A stretch of DNA of 64,000 nt from Candidatus Omnitrophota bacterium. Lineage in GTDB: Bacteria > Omnitrophota > Omnitrophia > Omnitrophales > Aquincolibacteriaceae. The DNA lies in assembly GCA_030698625.1 (NCBI GenBank), contig JAUYMS010000033.1, positions 1 to 64,000 on the forward strand. The letters run 5' to 3'. Made by a program: the position numbers and the translations under genes. The notes under the pieces are model-generated. The model searched no databases. It was not told the DNA's origin and saw nothing but the letters and a program-made list of their open reading frames with translations. Shown piece after piece: positions 18,851 to 28,141 of this stretch. Position 1 is the first letter of the stretch, and each line of letters opens with the position of its first letter.

Positions 18851-20305
18851 TCAAACGCGCCGCTCCTCGATTTCTCTGCGGGTAATTAGCCGGTCGCTTA
18901 ATCGAAGCCACTCGACAATGAGGGTTTTAACCAGCACCTCGCGCCGGATCCGGTTAAAGCGGTTTGTGTCGTAGGTGTTGACGGCATCGATGTAGTCATT
19001 CAGCGTGACCTTACCGAAGGAGTAATTTTCGGTTTCGTCTTCCAGCACCGATTGCGCCCGTCTGATTTTCTCTTCGGCAATCTCATAAAGTTCGCGCTGG
19101 CTTTCGATCTGCTGGTAAAGACTCTTCAAATCGACATAAAGCCGGTAGAGAGTACTGTCCGTCGTAAGCACCGTCTTATCCCGCGCAACTTTTGCCGTGT
19201 TATATTCCCCCCGGTCGACCTGTTCAAAGATGGACCAGTCCAGCGAGACCGCCGCAAAGATTAAATGATCTTCCCGCTCAGCGGCGAGGCCCTGCCAATC
19301 CCATGTCGAACCCATCTGCAGATTGATCGATGGAAGTAAATCGTCGAATTCCTCCTTCACCGAAAGAGAGCTGCTTTTTTCGAGCAGTTTCAGGATCTGC
19401 GCCGTGCGGCTCTCCTTCTCAAAACGGGAATGATCCTCATCAAAATGAATCGCATAATCGGAGTACGTATCCGGCCTTTCGGGCACAAGCGCATCACTTC
19501 CGGTATAGCGAACGGCCGTCTCGATAAAGTTGAGGGCATTTTCATAGGCCGTACGCAGGCCGATGAGTGTTTCCTGTTTCGCCAACACCTGCAGGGTGAT
19601 CTTGTTGACGTCGATCGGAAGCGCGATGTTACTCTTCATGCGCTCTTTCATGTTATCCAGGAGCTTAACGTTCTCACGATAGGACGAATCACCGACCTTA
19701 TAGTTTTCATACGCTTCGTACCAGGCCAGATAGGCCTTGATGACGCCGGCCAGATAGTCCTCATAAGCCTCTACGATTTGATGGCGGGCAACGTCGATTT
19801 CAACCCCGATGATCTTACTCCGGAGGCGCGTCCCACGCCCGAAGGCGTTCTCGGCGATCGGTTGGGAAATCTCCAGAGTCAGGGCCGAGGAGTTTTGCCG
19901 CCGGCTGAAGGCCGGAGTGGTCTCGTAAGTCGCGCTGACCTCCGTTCCGATATAAGGGAAGAGTTTGCTCAGAGAGCCGGTCGCGGCCCGGTCGCCGCGA
20001 ATTTGCCGCGGGAAATAGTCATATTCACTCTTGACCGAAAAGACCAGGTCTCCGGCCGGAAGCCCGATCGCTTTCCGGTATTTGAGCGCAAGCTCATCGA
20101 TTAGGATTTGTTCAAACCGCGTATCATTTCTCGCCGCCAAGATCACGAATTCGTCGAGCCCGAGCGTGCGCCGGTTCGCGGCATCCCCGGCAGGGTCCTT
20201 CCCCTCCACTTGCGGGAAGGTCGCCTTCGCCCGCACGAAGTCCGTGTGGGAGATGCCCGTCAACACCAAAAGAAACAGAAAAGGAATTAAACGCTTTCGA
20301 TTCAC
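18851..20305 (-). CDS. TolC-family outer-membrane efflux protein
   Basis: The mature part after the signal peptide (KRLIPFLFLLVLTGIS) has the long helical repeats of outer-membrane efflux proteins, with YEDYLAGVIKAYLAWYEAYENY and matched second-repeat helices ending at LYQQIESQRELYEIAEEK. The start is a GTG at 20305, preceded by AAGGAG and overlapping the RND gene stop as GTGA. Upstream in-frame starts would lie inside the RND gene. The protein should form a periplasm-spanning channel for the adjacent pump. Length after cleavage (about 460) is typical. Confidence 0.88.
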   Translation of the reverse strand: MNRKRLIPFLFLLVLTGISHTDFVRAKATFPQVEGKDPAGDAANRRTLGLDEFVILAARNDTRFEQILIDELALKYRKAIGLPAGDLVFSVKSEYDYFPRQIRGDRAATGSLSKLFPYIGTEVSATYETTPAFSRRQNSSALTLEISQPIAENAFGRGTRLRSKIIGVEIDVARHQIVEAYEDYLAGVIKAYLAWYEAYENYKVGDSSYRENVKLLDNMKERMKSNIALPIDVNKITLQVLAKQETLIGLRTAYENALNFIETAVRYTGSDALVPERPDTYSDYAIHFDEDHSRFEKESRTAQILKLLEKSSSLSVKEEFDDLLPSINLQMGSTWDWQGLAAEREDHLIFAAVSLDWSIFEQVDRGEYNTAKVARDKTVLTTDSTLYRLYVDLKSLYQQIESQRELYEIAEEKIRRAQSVLEDETENYSFGKVTLNDYIDAVNTYDTNRFNRIRREVLVKTLIVEWLRLSDRLITRREIEERRV

Positions 20306-23300
20306 TTTGAGAACTCCTTGACGACGCTGTAGACGCACGGGATCAGCAGCAGTGTGATGAGCGTTCCGAAAATAAGCCCCCACGTCAGTGACAGCATCAT
20401 TTCAGCCAGCATGGCGTCATACCCCGCAAATCCGTAAGCTGTCGGCAGGACACCGGCCACCGTCGTTAATGTCGTAAGCATGACAGCGCGCAGCCTAGTT
20501 TGCGAAATGCCCGCAATCTGAGCATTAAAGGTGCTTTTGCCGAGGGCTCCGTCGAACTCACCATCCAGCTTCGTCAACATGATAATGGAATCATTGATGA
20601 CAACGCCCGCCAATCCAAGCGCGCCCACTGCCGAATAAAATCCGAACAAGAGCTTGCCGTGCAAACCAAACGCGATAATGATTCCGGCCAGTCCGAACGG
20701 GATCGCCAGCATGATAATCAGCGGCCGGGTCAGCGATTGAAACAAGACGGCAAGAATGCTGTAAATCAGAAAAATGGCCAGCAGTGCGGCGTTCCTAAAG
20801 TCGCTTGCCGATTCACGCGTATCCTTGATCTCGCCTCCGAAAGAAAGGGTTGTCGTCGGATACCCCTTGATGATTTCGGGGAAGATATTCTCTTCGAAAT
20901 CCTTCGCAATCTCGAGAGGGGTCTTCTTCGCTTCCTTGTTAATGCCCGCGTCGATAAGAGTCGTACGGCGCAAATCATGCCGGCCGATCGAGTTCGGTGA
21001 GACGACCTGGGTTACCGAAACCACGTCTTTTAGCGGCACAAGGTAATTGCCCTGATTTTCAACCGGCAGACTCAGGACCTTTTCAATGTCGTCCTTGGCT
21101 TCGTCTACGATCGTGAACCGCGCGCGGACATCTTCATTTCCGTTGGAGTACTCATAAAGGATGGTGCCCTCGAGTGCGGCACGAAACGTCGAAGCGATAT
21201 CCGCGGGGGCAATGGAAAGCCGCTTGATTTTGTCGCGATCGATCTCGATCCGGTATTCAGGCACCCGCTGTCCCTCTTCGATTTCGACATTATTGAGCGC
21301 AGGGTGGGCCTCCATTTGTTTGGTCAGCCACTGAGTCACCTCGAGACGGATTTTATCATTGTTCTCCTGCACGATGATTTCGATCGGCGTTCCCGAATCC
21401 TGCCCCCATCGGCTCTTTTGAAACTTTATTTCCTCAAACCCCTGAACCTTGTCCTTAATTTCATCTTCGAATTTCTTAATGAGCTTATCGGCCGAGATAT
21501 TGCGTTTTTCTTTGGGCACGATCTCGATAAGCATCCTGAAGCGGTTTTCCTCAACGGCCCCGCCGCGGCGGCTGCTGGCAATCTGCGTGCGGTGGCCCAC
21601 GACTTCCTTGCCGATATAGCGATTGACGATGTCCTCGATTTGTTTGGTCAGCCCCGCAGTCTCGAACCGCCCCGTACCCGGAGCGGCACTTCCGGTGAGT
21701 ACGATATCGCGCGTCTCCTCATTCGGAAACATCACGAACTTCATCTTAAAGACCATAAAGACAACACTCACGGCCATAACTGCAGCAAAAACGGCCAAAA
21801 TAACGTATTTCTTGGGCAGCCACTTCTTAAGCAGACGGCCGTAGCCCGCCTCGACCTTGTCGAACCAGTGGTCCTTCGATTCCCCAACCACTTGAACCGC
21901 ATCCCCGAGGAACGGGAGCTTCAGGCTCATGTGCCCCGGCAGAATAAGAAGCGACTCGAGCAGGCTCGCCCCGAGCATTAAAAAAATGATCGGCGGAATG
22001 AACATGACAAACTTCCCAAAATGGCCGTGAAAGAAAAAAAGCGGTACAAAGGCGATACAGGTCGTGGTCACACTCGCCACGACCGGAAGCATGACGTAGG
22101 CCGTTCCCTGCACGATGGCCGCCGTTCGTTCCACGCCTTTGTGAATAAGACGCGTTATGTTTTCGGCGACGACGATCGCGTCATCCACAATAATCCCCAT
22201 GACGATAATGACAGCGGCGAGCGTCGTTCCGTTAATCGTATAACCCATGAGCGCACCGCAAATCAGGGTAAAACAAACCGTGAACGGAATCCCCATCGCC
22301 ACCCAAATCCCCGCTTGTCTGTTCAGGAACACGAGCAGGGAAACCAGGATCAGGACAAATCCGATAAGCCCGTTAATGGCAATGATCGAAAGGCGGTTTC
22401 TGAGATCGATCGTTTCATCATCGAGCAGAACAAGCTCTACCGGTGCTTCATCGAGATATTTGCGGTGAAACGTTTTGATGAGTTTCAGGACCGCGTTACG
22501 GGTGTCGAGAATTCCGAAAGAAGAATTCTTGACCACGCTCAACATAATCCCCTCGCGCCCGTTGATGATCATCACCTGCTTATTCCTTTCGTAGGCTTCG
22601 CTAATCTCGGCCACCTCACCAAGCCGGATAACCCGGCCTTCAAATCCGCCCTGGATAATTAGATTTTCAAGCTTTGCCACGGTATTCAACTCCGAGTTCA
22701 GAGTCACTTTCGGTTCGTTTTTGGTCTCGAGCGTACCGGCCGGTTTACGCACGTGGTTGGCCTTGATTTCCTTCATGACCACATTGAACGGAATGTCAAA
22801 CTGACGGAGTTTCTCGGGATAAGCCTTGATTTGCAGCTCTTCCTGCAGGTAACCGCCCTTCCCGACACTGTTTACTTGGGGAAGACTCAGGAGCTGGTTT
22901 TCAAGAGCGAAGGCGTATTCCTGCAGTTTACGGCGGGAATCAACGCTCAGCAGATGCCCTTCCTTGAAGATGATCCCGATATCCAGGATGGCTTTCTTGG
23001 AGGTCTTGAAGACCCTTACATTGGGGTCGTCAATCACTTCTTCGGGCAGCGGCACATCCAGCACTGCGCTTCTTATTTCTGTGGCCGCTTCATCGACCTT
23101 CGGATAATTGGGTTCAAGCTCGATCGTGATATTAGACTGGCCCACGCTCGAGGTACTCGTGACCAGATAGACTCCGTCAAGCCCGCGCACTTCTTCTTCG
23201 ATAGGCTTGGTCACGAAATACTCGACATCTTCGGCGGGTGCGCCGGGGTAAGTGACAGTCACGCGGACCGTATCCATCGTGATGTCGGGCCATTCCTCCT

Positions 23301-23406
23301 TACTGGTGTTGAGCCATGCGAAAATCCCGCCCACAAAAACGAGCAGCATGATGAAGTTTGTAAGGAAGTGTCTTTTGGCAAAAAACGCCACTATCTTTTC
23401 AGCCAC
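20302..23406 (-). CDS. RND-family efflux permease (AcrB/HAE-type)
   Basis: A 1034-residue, 12-helix proton-driven transporter. It begins with FFAKRHFLTNFIMLLVF, carries the porter-domain segment VRVTVTYPGAPAEDVEYFV, and repeats the layout in its second half with LAGVVINDSIIMLTKLD. Helix 4 contains the family-typical GIIVDDAIVVAEN, with the two Asp residues of the proton relay. Substrate cannot be predicted. Its neighbours are a TPR lipoprotein upstream and a TolC protein downstream. No membrane-fusion adaptor gene lies in the unit, which is unusual for a tripartite pump. Confidence 0.94.
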   Translation of the reverse strand: MAEKIVAFFAKRHFLTNFIMLLVFVGGIFAWLNTSKEEWPDITMDTVRVTVTYPGAPAEDVEYFVTKPIEEEVRGLDGVYLVTSTSSVGQSNITIELEPNYPKVDEAATEIRSAVLDVPLPEEVIDDPNVRVFKTSKKAILDIGIIFKEGHLLSVDSRRKLQEYAFALENQLLSLPQVNSVGKGGYLQEELQIKAYPEKLRQFDIPFNVVMKEIKANHVRKPAGTLETKNEPKVTLNSELNTVAKLENLIIQGGFEGRVIRLGEVAEISEAYERNKQVMIINGREGIMLSVVKNSSFGILDTRNAVLKLIKTFHRKYLDEAPVELVLLDDETIDLRNRLSIIAINGLIGFVLILVSLLVFLNRQAGIWVAMGIPFTVCFTLICGALMGYTINGTTLAAVIIVMGIIVDDAIVVAENITRLIHKGVERTAAIVQGTAYVMLPVVASVTTTCIAFVPLFFFHGHFGKFVMFIPPIIFLMLGASLLESLLILPGHMSLKLPFLGDAVQVVGESKDHWFDKVEAGYGRLLKKWLPKKYVILAVFAAVMAVSVVFMVFKMKFVMFPNEETRDIVLTGSAAPGTGRFETAGLTKQIEDIVNRYIGKEVVGHRTQIASSRRGGAVEENRFRMLIEIVPKEKRNISADKLIKKFEDEIKDKVQGFEEIKFQKSRWGQDSGTPIEIIVQENNDKIRLEVTQWLTKQMEAHPALNNVEIEEGQRVPEYRIEIDRDKIKRLSIAPADIASTFRAALEGTILYEYSNGNEDVRARFTIVDEAKDDIEKVLSLPVENQGNYLVPLKDVVSVTQVVSPNSIGRHDLRRTTLIDAGINKEAKKTPLEIAKDFEENIFPEIIKGYPTTTLSFGGEIKDTRESASDFRNAALLAIFLIYSILAVLFQSLTRPLIIMLAIPFGLAGIIIAFGLHGKLLFGFYSAVGALGLAGVVINDSIIMLTKLDGEFDGALGKSTFNAQIAGISQTRLRAVMLTTLTTVAGVLPTAYGFAGYDAMLAEMMLSLTWGLIFGTLITLLLIPCVYSVVKEFSK

Positions 23407-23423
23407 AGAAAACCCTTTACCTG

Positions 23424-24707
23424 TTATTCCTCGCCACTTACCGCCGGCCGAATTACGACTCGCATGGCCGATAACTGCTCGTAGTCGCGCCGGAGGTTCT
23501 TCACGTCCGGGTGATCGGCCCCGAGTGCGGCTGTTCTTATCTGAATGGCCCTTTCCATAAGCGGCTTGGCCTTATCCATTTTACCCTGAGACACCAAATT
23601 CCGGGCAATATCAATGTAGGAAACGGCCACATCCGGGTGGTTCATGCCGAGCTTTCTGATCTTGTATTCCAGCTCACGCTCAAAGAGCGGCAGGGCATTA
23701 TTAAACTCCCCTTTTTCTTCGTACATGAGAGCCAACTCGACGATATCGGCAATGACAGCGGGGTGATTTTCGCCGAGACGCTTTTCGGAAAGCTCGATAA
23801 CCCTATTAAGATGCTCGATGGCCACGTTCAAATGACCGAGCTTGTCTTCGAGAACCGACAATCTCCTGAGGGTATCCACAACTTTGCCGTCCTCTTCACC
23901 GCGCTTTTCTTTTTCAAGCGCGTAAGCCTGCTCAACGAGATCACGCGCCTTTTGAAATTCAAGCTGAGCTTCATAATTAATGGAAAGGTCCATCATGGCC
24001 TGAATCACGCTGGGATGATCGGGTCCGAATCGCTCCCGCTCGAGTTCGAGAGCCTTTACGAGAAGAGGCGTCGCTTTCTTTACGTCCCCCGCATTCTCAT
24101 AGCTGACAGCCAAGTCAAAGTAGTCACCCGCCATGCCGCCCCGCGCCTCGGGACTTTTCTCTGCCTGCATTTTAATCGCGCGCTCCAGCAACGGTATCGC
24201 TTCGCCGTCGCGCGACTCGCGTTTATAGAACCAGGCCAAATCTTTGATCGCCGTTACGAGCATCGTGACATCACTCCCGCCCATTTCCTCATAACTGGTC
24301 AGTGCTTTCTTAAGGGTGTCTTCGGTCTCCACGACGCGGCCGGCGTCATAATAGAGACTTGCGAGATCGTGATAAGCCTGGCCAGCCTCTCGCGTGTTGG
24401 TGCCCAAATGCCCTTCGTGGATCTTGACACTCTGCTCCAATATAATGACGGCCTCATTCAGGTCTCCGCTCTCGGTATAGACCGAAGCAAGGGACCCCAG
24501 CATCACAGTCTCTTCATAGGAGTTCTCGCCAAAGGAAGACCGCGCTTTAGCCAATCCCGCAAGCGCCGCATCCTCGGCCTTCGCAAAGTCGCCGGTCTTC
24601 ACGTGAGCGAAGGCCTCCGCAATGAACTCCTCGACACTGCTGTCTTTGGAGCACCCCATGGCAGAAATCGTCAGACATATAGCGATGGCGGCAATGATCG
24701 GTCTCAT
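23424..24707 (-). CDS. TPR-repeat lipoprotein
   Basis: The signal sequence ends in the lipobox AMGC, so the protein is probably lipidated. The rest is a chain of at least nine 42-residue TPR units of the kinesin-light-chain type, such as SYEETVMLGSLASVYTESGD and PAVIADIVELALMYEEKGE. It is the first gene of the unit with the RND permease (17-base gap) and TolC protein. TPR proteins act as docking surfaces. A role in holding the pump together or in recruiting a partner is inference. Confidence 0.82.
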   Translation of the reverse strand: MRPIIAAIAICLTISAMGCSKDSSVEEFIAEAFAHVKTGDFAKAEDAALAGLAKARSSFGENSYEETVMLGSLASVYTESGDLNEAVIILEQSVKIHEGHLGTNTREAGQAYHDLASLYYDAGRVVETEDTLKKALTSYEEMGGSDVTMLVTAIKDLAWFYKRESRDGEAIPLLERAIKMQAEKSPEARGGMAGDYFDLAVSYENAGDVKKATPLLVKALELERERFGPDHPSVIQAMMDLSINYEAQLEFQKARDLVEQAYALEKEKRGEEDGKVVDTLRRLSVLEDKLGHLNVAIEHLNRVIELSEKRLGENHPAVIADIVELALMYEEKGEFNNALPLFERELEYKIRKLGMNHPDVAVSYIDIARNLVSQGKMDKAKPLMERAIQIRTAALGADHPDVKNLRRDYEQLSAMRVVIRPAVSGEE

Positions 24708-24862
24708 AAGATAGTCCCTGTCAACTTATCGGCTCAAAACCCCGAATCTTGCTTAGGGCTCCGAACGCCTCATGCCGCGAGGTGAAAGCGAGGCTGTCGG
24801 GATGCATCCTTAGGTCAGGTAAACATCGCATAAAGCGGTTATTTCTGCTAATATGCCGGGCT

Positions 24863-26695
24863 ATGCCAAACCAGAAGAGGAGAAAGGGTATTCGCAACGT
24901 CGCGATCGTCGCCCATGTCGACCATGGCAAGACCACCTTGGTGGATGCCTTGCTCGCCCAGAGCGGGGCCTACAAGTTCAAGGTAGGTGAATCCACCATC
25001 ATGGATTCCAATGACCTCGAACGTGAGCGCGGTATCACGATTTTCTCGAAGAACGCTTCATTCATGTACAAGGATACTCGTTTTAATATCGTCGATACCC
25101 CGGGCCATGCCGACTTCGGGAGTGAGGTAGAACGCATTCTCCGCATGGTCGACGGTGTTCTGCTCTTAGTGGATGCCTTTGACGGCCCCATGCCGCAGAC
25201 AAAGTTCGTGCTCAGGAAATCCCTCGAACTCCATCTGAAGCCCATTCTCGTCGTCAACAAAATCGACCGGCCTAACTCGCGACCGGTGGAAGTCACCAAT
25301 ATGACTTTCGACCTTTTCTGCGAACTTAATGCCACCGACGAACAGCTCGACTTCCCCATCGTCTACGCTTCGGCCAAGGAAGGCCGCGCCACGATGGAAT
25401 TAGATGAAGAAAGCTCGGACTTGAAGCCGCTCCTAGACACGATCTTACACCGCGTGCTTCCGCCGATAGCCGATCCGGACCTCCCGTTTCAAATGCTGAT
25501 CACCATGCTTGATTATGACTCCTATATAGGACGCATCGCCATCGGCCGCATCTTTTGCGGCCGCGTTAAAGTCGGCGACACTTTAGCGCTTGTCAAACAT
25601 GACTCGAGCATTCAAAAGGGAAAGGTCACAAAAATTTTATCCTACACGGGTCTCGCCCGGGTCGAAACCACTCAGGCCGAAGCCGGTGATATTATTTCCC
25701 TTGCGGGCATTGAAGATGTCAAAGTCGGAGAAACACTCTGCTCGCCAGAGAATCCGCAGGCGCTGCCCACGATAAAGATTGACGAGCCCACGATCTCGAT
25801 GTTTTTCTCGCACAATACCAGCCCCCTGGCCGGTAAGGACGGCGGCAAGTTCCTGACTTCACGCCACATTCGTGAGCGCCTCGAACATGAGGCCATGATC
25901 AATGTCGGCATCAAAATTGAAGAGGTCGAAGGCGCCGACCGCATTAAAGTCTCGGGGCGCGGAGAACTCCACCTCGCCATCCTCATTGAGACCATGCGCC
26001 GCGAAGGCTATGAGGTTGAGGTATCGAAGCCCGAAGTCATCCTCAGGAAAATCGAGGGTAAGCTATTCGAACCGATCGAAGAGGTCGTTATCGAAGTCGA
26101 TCCGGGTTACGAAGGCAGTGTCATCCAAGCCCTCGGAAGCCGCAGAGCGGAGCTCAAGAGCATGCAGAACAGCGCGGTCGGAACGGTACGCATGGAGTTT
26201 TTGCTCGCCTCGCGCGCGCTTATCGGATTTCGCGGCGAATTGATGGTGATGACACGCGGCACGGGAATGATGTACCAGACCTTTTACGAATATCAGGAGT
26301 ACAAGGGTGAATTGCCCCAGCGACAGGTCGGCGTACTCATTTCGCACGGACCCGGCAAGGCCGTCGCCTATGGCCTTTTTGGTTTACAAGATCGCGGCGA
26401 AATCTTTGTACGGCCCCAGGACGAACTCTACGAAGGCATGGTCGTAGGGGTCAATAACAAGGGCCCCGACCTCGTGGTCAACGCCATCCGCGAGAAAAAG
26501 CTTACCAACATGCGTTCTTCCGGAAGCGATGACGCCATGTCGCTCACGCCGCCGAGGGAAATGACGCTGGAGTTTGCGCTTGAGTTTATCGAGATCGACG
26601 AACTGGTCGAAATCACGCCGAAGAATGTCCGCATGCGGAAGCGCTTTCTGACCGATAACGAGCGCAAGTCAGCCTCGCGCAAGGCAAAGGGCTAA
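24863..26695 (+). CDS. typA: Ribosome-associated GTPase TypA/BipA
   Basis: A translational GTPase of the EF-G class, acting on the ribosome and in stress and cold response. GTP-binding motifs are AHVDHGKTT (G1), DTPGHADFG (G3) and NKIDRP (G4) in the first 140 residues. The length from the Met of MPNQKRRKG is 610, as expected. A longer frame extends upstream, but the N-terminal KGIRNVAIVAHVDHGK is the family start. Its end overlaps the convergent small membrane protein by 4 bases. Confidence 0.95.
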   Translation: MPNQKRRKGIRNVAIVAHVDHGKTTLVDALLAQSGAYKFKVGESTIMDSNDLERERGITIFSKNASFMYKDTRFNIVDTPGHADFGSEVERILRMVDGVLLLVDAFDGPMPQTKFVLRKSLELHLKPILVVNKIDRPNSRPVEVTNMTFDLFCELNATDEQLDFPIVYASAKEGRATMELDEESSDLKPLLDTILHRVLPPIADPDLPFQMLITMLDYDSYIGRIAIGRIFCGRVKVGDTLALVKHDSSIQKGKVTKILSYTGLARVETTQAEAGDIISLAGIEDVKVGETLCSPENPQALPTIKIDEPTISMFFSHNTSPLAGKDGGKFLTSRHIRERLEHEAMINVGIKIEEVEGADRIKVSGRGELHLAILIETMRREGYEVEVSKPEVILRKIEGKLFEPIEEVVIEVDPGYEGSVIQALGSRRAELKSMQNSAVGTVRMEFLLASRALIGFRGELMVMTRGTGMMYQTFYEYQEYKGELPQRQVGVLISHGPGKAVAYGLFGLQDRGEIFVRPQDELYEGMVVGVNNKGPDLVVNAIREKKLTNMRSSGSDDAMSLTPPREMTLEFALEFIEIDELVEITPKNVRMRKRFLTDNERKSASRKAKG

Positions 26696-26952
26696 CTCTT
26701 CCTGTAGGTTAGGGCCAAGATGACCCCGGCCCCGAGCCCCTTAATGACCTCAGCCGCAACCCAGGCTAATGTAAGCGCCAGCGGTATCGGCATATAGCAA
26801 TAAGACCCCAGTTGGATAGAACCCACAAGCCACCCCGCGTATAGACCGTACCGAACCCCTTCGCCAAACCCCTTGCCCTCATAGTGGAGAGTGAAAATGA
26901 GCGAGATCATCACAGCAAAGAGAAGTTCACTCAGCAAGATAAACAACCGCAA
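26692..26952 (-). CDS. Small hypothetical membrane protein
   Basis: An 86-residue protein with two or three hydrophobic segments, including LFILLSELLFAVMISLIFTL, LYAGWLVGSIQLGSYCYM and LALTLAWVAAEVIKGLGAGVILAL. No family is recognised. It overlaps typA by 4 bases tail to tail, so the region carries no separate terminator. Confidence 0.55.
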   Translation of the reverse strand: MRLFILLSELLFAVMISLIFTLHYEGKGFGEGVRYGLYAGWLVGSIQLGSYCYMPIPLALTLAWVAAEVIKGLGAGVILALTYRKS

Positions 26953-26997
26953 TGGAAATCCCCAAACGTTTTACATTCATCCTTTTCTCCTCCAAGT

Positions 26998-28050
26998 TTA
27001 AGCTGATTGCGACTCTTTGACGGCATCTGCCACCAGGCGGGCAAATTTCTTAGTGCCTTCAATCGAGAAATGTCCCTCATCCACAAAATCCCCTGCCCGC
27101 CAATCCTCGGCCAGTACCGAAGAAACGCAAGTCAGGTTTTCTTCTGAGCAAACCTCCGACATGGCTTTATTGTAGGCCCCCATCACTTCTTTAATATCCT
27201 TGTCGGCAATATACGGAATCCATGCCCCATAAGGCTTATCCGAAGTCAGCACGGCATAATTCAGCACTTGCGGGATCATGACCGCCTGCGTACCCCGAAG
27301 CGCCGCAAGGCCCGCCAGTGTCTGGAGATTATATTTATAGATGCTGAGCGCACGGGAATCGACGCCGGGCTGAGTCTTACCCCGCTGTTTGAGAAATGAT
27401 TTCTTGGCGGTCACCCGCTCCATGAACCTGCCCATGATCGCCGCAAAAGCCGAACGGTAGGCCCATTTGATGCGGTTCAGACCCAGGCTGCCGATCTGAG
27501 ACGGCCCGTGGAAAGAGGAATAATCCGACTTTAATCCCTCAACATGCGAATTGCGGATATCGTTCCAACCCTGATAATAAACGGCGATGTCCGCATCCAG
27601 ATCCATCTGCTGCAATGCCGTCTGAATGACCGCCTCAGCCGTCGAATAACCCGGAACCCCGGCATTGACCACCTCGTAAGACGGTCCGAGTTCTTGCTGC
27701 AGATAGGACGACCAGGTATCGGAGTCGGATACATTGACCCCGTAGGTCGAGGAACCGCCGTAAACCACGACCCTTTTCTTGGCGGGGTTCTTGTGAAGAT
27801 TAAATTCGGGGCCGCGAAACCCGAGGGAATTATGGGAAATCGTGACGTCGCCGGCAGAAAAGGAAACACCCGGCTGGGGTGAGCCGACCAGCCAGGGATG
27901 CCATTCAAAAAAGGTCATATAATTGACCGGATCCCCCTTGAACCGCCAAACTCCGTATCTAAAACGGTATAAGAGCTGGCTTGACGACTCCACGAGTACA
28001 ATCATGAAAAGCAGCCAGGTCAGAACCTTCAAAACCCTGCGCGACGCCAT
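26998..28050 (-). CDS. Membrane-anchored SGNH/GDSL-type hydrolase
   Basis: The ATG at 28050 is preceded by AAAGGAGGG, a strong ribosome site; an upstream in-frame start at 28083 lacks one. A single N-terminal membrane helix (about residues 8-25) leads to a periplasmic SGNH domain: catalytic Ser in YGGSSTYG, NAGVPGYST, QGWNDIRN with the conserved Asn, and the final DEGHFSIEG with Asp-x-x-His. Such enzymes often remove or add acyl groups on polysaccharides or lipids. The substrate is unknown. It lies divergent to the patatin gene. Confidence 0.82.
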   Translation of the reverse strand: MASRRVLKVLTWLLFMIVLVESSSQLLYRFRYGVWRFKGDPVNYMTFFEWHPWLVGSPQPGVSFSAGDVTISHNSLGFRGPEFNLHKNPAKKRVVVYGGSSTYGVNVSDSDTWSSYLQQELGPSYEVVNAGVPGYSTAEAVIQTALQQMDLDADIAVYYQGWNDIRNSHVEGLKSDYSSFHGPSQIGSLGLNRIKWAYRSAFAAIMGRFMERVTAKKSFLKQRGKTQPGVDSRALSIYKYNLQTLAGLAALRGTQAVMIPQVLNYAVLTSDKPYGAWIPYIADKDIKEVMGAYNKAMSEVCSEENLTCVSSVLAEDWRAGDFVDEGHFSIEGTKKFARLVADAVKESQSA

Positions 28051-28141
28051 CGACCCTCCTTTTGTCTTGTATACTATCGGCATAGATTAACATAGGCGTA
28101 CAACCACTACAATCTGGCTTCAAATGGCCGTTATATAACGC

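Noticed and set aside
23511-24785. Long plus-strand open frame of 424 codons opposite the TPR lipoprotein gene
   Set aside because: It is fully antisense to a gene with clear lipobox and TPR repeats. Its encoded sequence has no recognisable domain and mirrors the repeat periodicity of the real gene.
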